From the NCBI GenBank assembly GCA_024697985.1, contig JAILRX010000011.1:1-6076 (forward strand): a DNA stretch of 6,076 nt, in the 5' to 3' direction. The position numbers and the translations under genes are program-made. A model generated the notes under the pieces. That model saw only the letters and a list, made by a program, of their open reading frames with translations, had not been told where the DNA came from and made no database searches. Source of the stretch: Treponemataceae bacterium (GTDB lineage Bacteria; Spirochaetota; Spirochaetia; Treponematales; Treponemataceae). Positions 1-5,269 of this stretch are shown here, in pieces; the stretch's first letter is position 1, and every line of letters begins with the position of its first letter.

Positions 1-1
1 G

Positions 2-1324
2 CAGGAAGACGTCGAAGTTCCGAACCACCTCAAGGATGCAAGCCGGGATACAGAAGGTTTCGGTCACGGGGCGGGCTATCTTTATCCGCATGCATATCGC
101 GACCACTGGGTTGCTCAGCAATATCTGCCAGACGCCCTTACAGGCCGCGTTTTCTACACGCCGACCGACCAGGGGTATGAAGCAACCATTCGCGATGACG
201 TTCTTTCAAGGCGCGAACTCCAGATTGCATCAATCCTCGAAGAATGGAATCAGAATGCGGCACAGAGAAGCGCCACGGCAAAATCGTGCGCCGAACCGCC
301 GGACGCAGACAAAGCCGGCGCAACAAACAGCGGCGCAACTGGCGCAACTGGCGGCGGTCAGAAAAACCAGATCGTAAACCCGATCGACAAAATGTGGCAC
401 GCGTCGCGAATCCACCACGGGGACGAAAAAACAGGCGAAAACCTCACGTTCAGTCCGGGCGGTGAAAAGCGCAACGAATGGCAGCGCCGCCTCGACGTAG
501 GCCGGGCAGAAGCGCTCCTCGACATAAGAAACACGGCAATTTCATTAGCCTCAATAAAACGGCACACGAGAAGCCTCGTTGTCGGTGCTGACGACGGACT
601 TTTCCTTTGGGAACTTTGGCGGCGCGAAGCAGAAGGCTTTACGGGCGGAATCTGCAGGAGCGAAAAAGGAAAACAGATTCTTGAACAATACGCAAATACT
701 CTCGACATGATTGACCGCCCGAAACTTGCACTGAGCCTTGATGAATTTGAAGACATCGACTTTGACTATATTTTCTTTAAGGATGAACTGAATTCCAAAA
801 ATTCCTTCGAACCTTTTGCAGAATGCCTGAAAGAACTCAAGCAGCGTTTTCCTTCAGCAAAATTCGTGCTTTCACAGAAAATCCCGTCGAAGACTCAGCA
901 TCTTGCTGCCCTTTTAAGACAGGCTTATCCGCAGAAAAACGAACTCATCGATAAAATCGAAAAGGCGGAAACTGAGTTTTTTACGTCTCAGGAAGAATTC
1001 AATTGGGACGAAAGCGACATTGCATCGCTGCTGAAAACGGCCACACAAAACGAGGCTGGTGACGATAAAACCAACAACGACGAGAGCGCGCACGACGAGA
1101 CCCAAAACACCGCCACACACGAAAAAATCATCAGCGAAAAACGACGCATCAACGCCGACGACGTACAGCGCTGGCTTTCTCCATCTTCACGATACGGTGC
1201 CTTCCTTGCAGAACGACTTTCAGAAACTGAAATCGAAGAATTTGCACATCTTCTCACAGAATCCAGCAAAAATCGCACCTGGAACTGGGAAAGTGTTTAC
1301 TGCTTTGCCTTTATTTCATTCTAA
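2..1324 (+). CDS. rarA: RarA/MgsA-family recombination ATPase, C-terminal part, with methyltransferase-like extension (5' partial)
   Basis: The frame is open from base 2 to a TAA at 1322-1324 (440 visible residues); the N-terminal AAA+ ATPase lies outside the window. Visible residues 6-66 match the end of the RarA/MgsA C-terminal domain: VPNHL (6-10), GYLYPHAY (25-32), the QQYLPD block (39-44), FYTPT (51-55) and GYE (58-60). RarA proteins are clamp-loader-like ATPases that act at stalled replication forks, and most end near here. This one continues through a Gly/Ala/Thr linker (about 105-122) into an extension where SLVVGADDG (191-199) followed by an acidic strand-like DFDYIFF (253-259) resembles motif I and later strands of a class I SAM methyltransferase fold. 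A polar Asp/Asn/Thr-rich stretch (about 348-375) precedes a terminal helical segment. The first half is richer in G+C than the other genes here. RarA identity is firm; methyltransferase-like fold is an inference and activity is unproven. Confidence 0.85.
   Translation, partial: QEDVEVPNHLKDASRDTEGFGHGAGYLYPHAYRDHWVAQQYLPDALTGRVFYTPTDQGYEATIRDDVLSRRELQIASILEEWNQNAAQRSATAKSCAEPPDADKAGATNSGATGATGGGQKNQIVNPIDKMWHASRIHHGDEKTGENLTFSPGGEKRNEWQRRLDVGRAEALLDIRNTAISLASIKRHTRSLVVGADDGLFLWELWRREAEGFTGGICRSEKGKQILEQYANTLDMIDRPKLALSLDEFEDIDFDYIFFKDELNSKNSFEPFAECLKELKQRFPSAKFVLSQKIPSKTQHLAALLRQAYPQKNELIDKIEKAETEFFTSQEEFNWDESDIASLLKTATQNEAGDDKTNNDESAHDETQNTATHEKIISEKRRINADDVQRWLSPSSRYGAFLAERLSETEIEEFAHLLTESSKNRTWNWESVYCFAFISF
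332..349 (+). repeat. Two tandem copies of a 9-bp unit inside rarA linker
   Basis: GGCGCAACT occurs twice head to tail, with a one-base variant (GGCGCAACA) at 317-325. Being 9 bp long, the unit keeps the frame and encodes Gly-Ala-Thr repeats in the flexible linker between the RarA part and the C-terminal extension. It probably arose by slippage and marks a length-variable hinge. Confidence 0.6.
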
Positions 1325-1342
1325 TTAGAAATTTCTCTTTCA

Positions 1343-1348
1343 TATAAT
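1343..1348 (+). promoter_or_regulatory. Candidate -10 box for adk
   Basis: An exact TATAAT lies in the A/T-rich 75-base gap between rarA and adk. It predicts a transcript start near 1355 and a leader of about 45 bases. The spaced upstream hexamer (around 1319-1325) is a poor -35 match, and such A/T-rich gaps produce TATAAT by chance, so the call is tentative. It would let adk be expressed apart from rarA. Confidence 0.35.
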
Positions 1349-1399
1349 AAAAAACTGCTGTAAAATTAAATCAACATTTCAAATAGATGAGGTACAAAA

Positions 1400-2029
1400 A
1401 TGAACTTTATTTTCTTAGGACCGCCAGGGGCCGGAAAAGGAACATTGGCAAAAGAAGCTGCCAAGTTTTACAACATTCCGCACATTTCTACCGGAGATAT
1501 TTTTAGAGAAAATATCAAGAATCAGACAGAGCTCGGAAAAAAAGCAAAGGCTATCATTGACGCAGGCGGATTGGTTAGCGACGAAATTACAATCGACCTT
1601 GTTAAGGACCGACTTTCAAAAGATGATACCAAAAACGGATATATTTTGGATGGATTTCCACGAACAATTCCACAGGCAGAAGCTTTGGAAAAATTCGCCA
1701 AAATTGATGCAGCCGTAAACTTCGACATCGAAGACGAAGCTGTTGTAGACAGACTTGGCGGACGAGTTTGCTGCAAGGACTGCGGACAGATGTTCCATGT
1801 AAAGACAATGCCACCAAAAGTTGCAGGAAAATGTGACAAATGCGGCGGAGAACTTTACACACGTGATGACGACAAACCTGAATCAATTCAGAACCGTCTT
1901 GTAGTTTACAGAAATTCTACAGCACCTCTCATCGATTTCTATCGAAACAAGAACCTTCTTGTCGATATCGATGCAAAACCAGCTCCAGAAAAAGTTCTGG
2001 AAATCTTCAAGCAGAAATTTGCCAAATAA
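1400..2029 (+). CDS. adk: Adenylate kinase, zinc-type lid
   Basis: Adk catalyses reversible phosphoryl transfer ATP + AMP = 2 ADP in the cytoplasm and balances adenylate pools. All family landmarks are visible in 209 residues: P-loop GPPGAGKG (7-14), AMP-binding STGD (30-33), DGFPRT (84-89) and the lid arginine context RDDD...IQNR (155-166). The lid carries C125-x2-C128-x16-C145-x2-C148, the standard four-cysteine zinc site of Gram-positive-type and many other bacterial Adks; an extra C124 precedes it. Length is slightly below the usual 214-217 of long-lid forms. The ATG at 1400 is supported by TGAGG at 1388-1392, seven bases upstream. The gene lies 75 bases after rarA and ends at a hairpin terminator shared with the convergent gene. 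Confidence 0.97.
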   Translation: MNFIFLGPPGAGKGTLAKEAAKFYNIPHISTGDIFRENIKNQTELGKKAKAIIDAGGLVSDEITIDLVKDRLSKDDTKNGYILDGFPRTIPQAEALEKFAKIDAAVNFDIEDEAVVDRLGGRVCCKDCGQMFHVKTMPPKVAGKCDKCGGELYTRDDDKPESIQNRLVVYRNSTAPLIDFYRNKNLLVDIDAKPAPEKVLEIFKQKFAK

Positions 2030-2046
2030 ATTTTTGTTTCAAGCAT

Positions 2047-2080
2047 AAAAAAAGCGGACTCAATCGAGCCCGCTTTTTTT
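2047..2080. terminator. Bidirectional intrinsic terminator between convergent genes
   Basis: The arms are 2047-2061 (A-run then GCGGACTC) and 2066-2080 (GAGCCCGC then T-run) around the loop AATC. The GC core has one mismatch (A opposite C) in plus-strand RNA, which becomes a G-U wobble in minus-strand RNA, so the hairpin is slightly better for the minus gene. Plus-strand RNA gets a long U-run (2074-2088, broken once by A), minus-strand RNA one of seven U. It ends adk on the plus strand and the secreted VWA-like gene on the minus strand, whose TAA (2082-2080) overlaps the T-run. Confidence 0.9.
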
Positions 2081-3411
2081 TATTTTTTCAAGATTATTTC
2101 TTTCAGCATCTTTAAGTTTTCAATTTCAACTTCGAGCTGCCTGTCAGGGCAAGTTTCGTAGATTTTCTCGAGCGCTGAAATCTGTCTGTTTATTTCGGCC
2201 AGAGCCTGATTTTCCATATTAAAGTCCATCAGTTTTTCAACATAGAAGAAAAGGTTTGCAGACTGCTTGATAGTTGCATTTTTAGAAACGATTTCATTCT
2301 TGCTGTTTTCGATTTCTTCAGGATTTTCTGAATACTGTACTGTAAGCGGATAAGTCTTGTAGAAAACCTTTCCTTCAAGTTCGTATTTTACAGAACAGTT
2401 TGCATAGCAGAATCCTTCCTCAGCAGAATAGGCTTCCGGATTTCTCAAGGAAATCAATGAAGGAATTGCGACCTGTTCCAAAAGCACGTGCGATTCATTT
2501 ACGCCAAGATTTCCAAGCTTGAAAAGTTTTGGCATGTGATGCACGTCAAATGGATAGACGATTCTGACTTCAAGATTTTCAACCTGAACATGGCTTACTT
2601 TTTCAAAATCAGCGGCGATTCTTGAAGTAAGCGACTGGTATGTGTTTTCATAGTAGATTGAAACATCGAGTTTTTCGGCCCTGTCTCCGATTCGTTTCCA
2701 GTCTGATGGAACGCCGTATCCAAGGTAAGCAAAATCGATGTTGCTGTATGTGAAAGGGAGCTGGAAAAAGCAGTTTTCAACGATTTCATTCTTGAACATA
2801 TCCTGTTCTGAAACACAGAGAACTTTCCAAGGAAGAGTAGCATCGTCAGAAGAGATCTTGGCGATTGTTTCGAGGCTTGCTGCCATATCAGTTGATTTTT
2901 CTGAAAGTGCAAGTTCGTCCAAAACTTTTTCGAGTTCCTCAGCTGTTGTTACTGAAGCAAGTTTTTCAGTTTCAGCAATGTAAAAATAAAGTGCTGATGA
3001 AGTGCCTTTTGATGCGAGAATGGAACCGACCGAATCACTGAAAACTGCGCGGCCTTTTTCTGTTGCGATAAAAGCCGGATTTGAAACAAAGATTACATAG
3101 TTTACATCACGACCAGGAAAGAATTCTGATGAATTGGCCTTGATGGCAATCTGGATGTTATTTTCATCACCATTCTGATAGGCAAAAGCTTTTTCCTGCT
3201 GAACAAAAACGGAAACAGCCTCATCCTTTCGGTTCTTGTAAGGAAATGCAAAATCATCAAGATAGCAGTCAGAACCGTTTTTAACTTCAACCGGTAAACT
3301 TCCATTCTTCAATGAATACTGAATTGCGCCGCGACCTGAGTTTTTAATCTGAATTGCGAACGCAGAAATTGCAATGGAAAGTACCATCATCACTGAAAGA
3401 AACTTTTTCAT
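2080..3411 (-). CDS. Secreted (periplasmic) protein with degenerate VWA-like domain, function unknown
   Basis: I cannot name this 443-residue protein. Residues 1-19 form a signal peptide: KK near the start, a hydrophobic core, and AFA (17-19) before a signal peptidase I cut; no lipobox cysteine is present, so export to the periplasm or beyond is expected. Residues about 100-262 follow the order of a von Willebrand factor A fold: strand VNYVIFVS (103-110), strand ALYFYIA (140-146), STDMAASLE (173-181) at the MIDAS threonine region, strand PWKVLCV (194-200), and DFAYLGYG (226-233). The first MIDAS motif DxSxS is missing (SNPAF, 110-114), so metal binding is probably lost. A beta-rich segment follows (about 277-361), then a charged helical tail (about 366-443) that may form a short coiled coil. 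AGAGG at 3424-3420, eight bases before the ATG, fixes the start. Expression and export are well supported; the VWA assignment is moderate inference. Confidence 0.85.
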   Translation of the reverse strand: MKKFLSVMMVLSIAISAFAIQIKNSGRGAIQYSLKNGSLPVEVKNGSDCYLDDFAFPYKNRKDEAVSVFVQQEKAFAYQNGDENNIQIAIKANSSEFFPGRDVNYVIFVSNPAFIATEKGRAVFSDSVGSILASKGTSSALYFYIAETEKLASVTTAEELEKVLDELALSEKSTDMAASLETIAKISSDDATLPWKVLCVSEQDMFKNEIVENCFFQLPFTYSNIDFAYLGYGVPSDWKRIGDRAEKLDVSIYYENTYQSLTSRIAADFEKVSHVQVENLEVRIVYPFDVHHMPKLFKLGNLGVNESHVLLEQVAIPSLISLRNPEAYSAEEGFCYANCSVKYELEGKVFYKTYPLTVQYSENPEEIENSKNEIVSKNATIKQSANLFFYVEKLMDFNMENQALAEINRQISALEKIYETCPDRQLEVEIENLKMLKEIILKK

Positions 3412-3448
3412 ACTACAAACCTCTACATAATAAGAAAATGATAAGTAA

Positions 3449-3478
3449 ATTATATTGTGATTTACGCATATTTAGCAA
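3449..3478 (-). promoter_or_regulatory. Candidate promoter of the secreted VWA-like gene
   Basis: Read on the minus strand, TTGCTA (3478-3473) and an exact TATAAT (3454-3449) are 18 bases apart. The predicted start is near 3442, giving a leader of about 30 bases that carries the AGAGG ribosome-binding site. A second possible -10, TATTAT (3432-3427), lies closer to the gene but lacks a partner -35. Confidence 0.5.
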
Positions 3479-3486
3479 TTATTTTT

Positions 3487-3515
3487 TTGCAGTCACAAAA
3501 AAAATATGATAAAAT
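3487..3515 (+). promoter_or_regulatory. Candidate extended -10 promoter of the acyltransferase gene
   Basis: TTGCAG (3487-3492), a 17-base spacer and TAAAAT (3510-3515) preceded by TGA (3507-3509) fit a sigma-70 type promoter with an extended -10. The predicted start is around 3522-3523, only three or four bases before the ATG at 3526. The spacer includes a run of eight A (3497-3504), which could vary in length. The -35 is almost back to back with that of the divergent minus-strand gene. Confidence 0.5.
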
Positions 3516-3525
3516 CTTATCCATT

Positions 3526-4737
3526 ATGAGTGAGAATTTAAGCGAAGAAGAAATTATCGAATGGAAAAATTACAAAAGACATATAAACATATGGAAAATC
3601 GCAAGATTTTTGGCACCTGTATACCTCAAGGCAAAACTAGGATATACATACGATGTTGCACCTAAAACCTTTAAGCCACCTTATATAGTACTGTCTAATC
3701 ATAACTCAAATTTTGATGCTGTAGGACTGGGGCTCAGTTTTCCACGGCACATGTATTTTATCGCAAGCGAACAGGTTTACCGTTCAGGCTTCAAATCAAA
3801 GCTTTTAAAGTGGGCATTTGAGCCGATTGCAAAAATCAAGGGATCAACTGACTTCCTTGCCGTAGCAAAGGCTTTAAGAAAAATCCGAAAGGGTCAGAAT
3901 GTCTGTCTTTTTCCGGAAGCAAACCGAAGCTTTAACGGAAAAACCTTTCCAATCCAGGAAGCAACCGGAAAACTCGTAAAAGTAGCCGGTGGAGGTCTTG
4001 TAACCTACCGGTTTGAAGGTGAATATCTTTCTACGCCACGATGGGGAACCGGCGGCGTTCGAAAAGGAAAGGTTCACGGAAGAATCGTGCACTACTACAC
4101 CGCTGAACAGCTCAAGGAAATGAGCGTGGCAGAAGTAACAAAGATCATCCAGGAAGACCTTTACGAAGATGCATATGCACGTCAGGCTCAGAATCCTATC
4201 AAGTACAAGGGTAAAAACCGAGCAGAAGGCATGGAATGTGCAGTCTGTGTCTGCCCTGAATGCAAAAAGATTGATGTCATCGGAACGCACAAGAATTCTG
4301 TTTTCTGCAAGAACTGCGGAGTTTCAACAGAATACGACGAATACGGATATTTCGGCGATGATTTCAAATTCAAGACCATCACCGAGTGGGATGAATGGCA
4401 GACAGAATTCTACAAAGATTATATTGCAAACTTTACTGATGAAACTCAACCGCTGTTTTTTGATGACAATGTAAAGCTTTCCGTAATCGGAAACGACCAT
4501 CTCGAAACCAAAATCGGAACGGGCTGCTTCAAGTTTTACAAGGACAGAATAGAATTCAACAACACGAAGATTCTTCTCAAAGACATCACCGCTGTTTCAG
4601 TTTTTGGGAAATGCGTGCTCTGCTTCAGTGATGCAAAAGGCCTTCACTACGAGCTCCGTCCTGAACACTTGACCGAAATCAAGAATTTTAGAAAATACAC
4701 CTCAGCTCTTGAAATTTTAACTGGAGTTATAGGTTAA
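3526..4737 (+). CDS. PlsC-like lysophospholipid acyltransferase with zinc ribbon and C-terminal beta-rich domain
   Basis: The N-terminal half belongs to the PlsC/LPLAT acyltransferase family, whose members move an acyl chain to the sn-2 position of lysophosphatidic acid or related lysolipids at the inner membrane face. Numbering from ATG 3526 (403 residues), the catalytic HX4D is H59-D64 (NHNSNFD) and the FPEG-type motif is FPEANRS (129-135), with G to A and T to N changes. The usual motif II arginine region reads IAKIKGSTD and is divergent. After the catalytic domain come a cysteine cluster, C243-x2-C246-x14-C261-x2-C264 with extra C238 and C241, typical of a zinc ribbon, and a beta-rich domain (about 316-395) that could be PH/GRAM-like. 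An in-frame GTG at 3457 would add 23 hydrophobic residues, but it lies upstream of the likely promoter and has no ribosome-binding site; ATG 3526 is preferred though it also lacks one. The exact substrate is unknown. Confidence 0.88.
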   Translation: MSENLSEEEIIEWKNYKRHINIWKIARFLAPVYLKAKLGYTYDVAPKTFKPPYIVLSNHNSNFDAVGLGLSFPRHMYFIASEQVYRSGFKSKLLKWAFEPIAKIKGSTDFLAVAKALRKIRKGQNVCLFPEANRSFNGKTFPIQEATGKLVKVAGGGLVTYRFEGEYLSTPRWGTGGVRKGKVHGRIVHYYTAEQLKEMSVAEVTKIIQEDLYEDAYARQAQNPIKYKGKNRAEGMECAVCVCPECKKIDVIGTHKNSVFCKNCGVSTEYDEYGYFGDDFKFKTITEWDEWQTEFYKDYIANFTDETQPLFFDDNVKLSVIGNDHLETKIGTGCFKFYKDRIEFNNTKILLKDITAVSVFGKCVLCFSDAKGLHYELRPEHLTEIKNFRKYTSALEILTGVIG

Positions 4738-5211
4738 ATGATAATCGAGCGGGCAAAAAATACGGACCTGAAAGGCATAAACGACCTGCTCTTTCAGGTT
4801 CTGGAAGTACATCACAAGGGACGACCTGATCTTTTCAAGGGAAACTGCAAGAAGTACACTGATGAGCAGCTTTTAACAATCATCAATGATGATAATACGC
4901 CCATTTTTGTTGCCTTTGAGGATGAAAAAAGAACTATTCTGGGTTATGCCTTCTGTATTTTTGAAACACACGAAAAAAGCAATATCCTCACTGACATCAA
5001 GACTCTTTACATCGATGATTTATGCGTGGATGAAAACGAGCGCGGAAAGCACGTCGGAAAACAGCTTTACGAATACGTACTTGATTTTGCAAAGAAAAGC
5101 GGTTGCTACAACGTTACGCTCAACGTATGGTCCTGCAACCCGAGCGCACAGAAATTCTACGAAAAGATGGGACTTGAACCATACAAAATAGGAATGGAAA
5201 AAATTCTGTAA
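4738..5211 (+). CDS. GNAT-family N-acetyltransferase
   Basis: This 157-residue protein spans one complete GNAT domain, which transfers an acetyl group from acetyl-CoA to an amine. Strand beta-4 and motif A are clear: YIDDLCVDENERGKHVGKQL (91-110) with the CoA pyrophosphate loop R102-G-K-H-V-G107. The family's later signature is also present, NPSAQKFYEKMGL (134-146), with Y141 in the place of the usual general acid tyrosine. No signal peptide or membrane segment is seen, so it acts in the cytoplasm. Its ATG directly follows the TAA of the acyltransferase with no spacer, and GGAG at 4723-4726, inside the upstream gene, can serve as ribosome-binding site; the two are almost certainly co-transcribed and probably translationally coupled. 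The substrate (small molecule, antibiotic-like amine, or protein N-terminus) cannot be told from sequence. Confidence 0.93.
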   Translation: MIIERAKNTDLKGINDLLFQVLEVHHKGRPDLFKGNCKKYTDEQLLTIINDDNTPIFVAFEDEKRTILGYAFCIFETHEKSNILTDIKTLYIDDLCVDENERGKHVGKQLYEYVLDFAKKSGCYNVTLNVWSCNPSAQKFYEKMGLEPYKIGMEKIL

Positions 5212-5234
5212 AAGGCCTTGTTATAAAAGAACAA

Positions 5235-5263
5235 TAGAAAGAAAACTAAAATCGTGCTAAACT
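5235..5263 (+). promoter_or_regulatory. Candidate extended -10 promoter abutting the murE start
   Basis: TAGAAA (5235-5240), a 17-base spacer and TAAACT (5258-5263) preceded by TGC (5255-5257) fit a weak extended -10 promoter. The normal distance from the -10 puts transcription start on or next to A5270, the first base of the murE ATG. No terminator is visible between the GNAT gene and this site; an AAGGCCTT palindrome at 5212-5219 and a 5-bp TTGTT/AACAA inverted repeat lack a U-run. Confidence 0.42.
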
Positions 5264-5269
5264 ATCTGC

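Noticed and set aside
36..377. 113-residue plus-strand frame at the window start
   Set aside because: It is out of frame with the RarA C-terminal domain motifs, which are read in the frame beginning at base 2.
358..756. 132-residue open frame on the minus strand opposite rarA
   Set aside because: It is Ser/Arg-rich, has no recognisable domain, and lies fully opposite a well-supported coding frame; its openness follows from codon composition of rarA.
1..1324. Recent transfer of rarA, suggested by higher G+C in its first half
   Set aside because: Composition falls gradually toward the other genes and the raised G+C is concentrated in Ala/Gly/Arg-rich protein segments and the linker; no integrase, repeat or tRNA edge is seen.
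3874..4290. 138-residue open frame on the minus strand opposite the acyltransferase gene
   Set aside because: The plus strand here encodes the catalytic domain and zinc ribbon of a recognised family; the antisense product has no family features and no ribosome-binding site that I could identify.
5212..5234. Possible terminator after the GNAT gene (AAGGCCTT palindrome and TTGTT/AACAA inverted repeat)
   Set aside because: The stems are short and weak and no T-run follows, so termination is unlikely.
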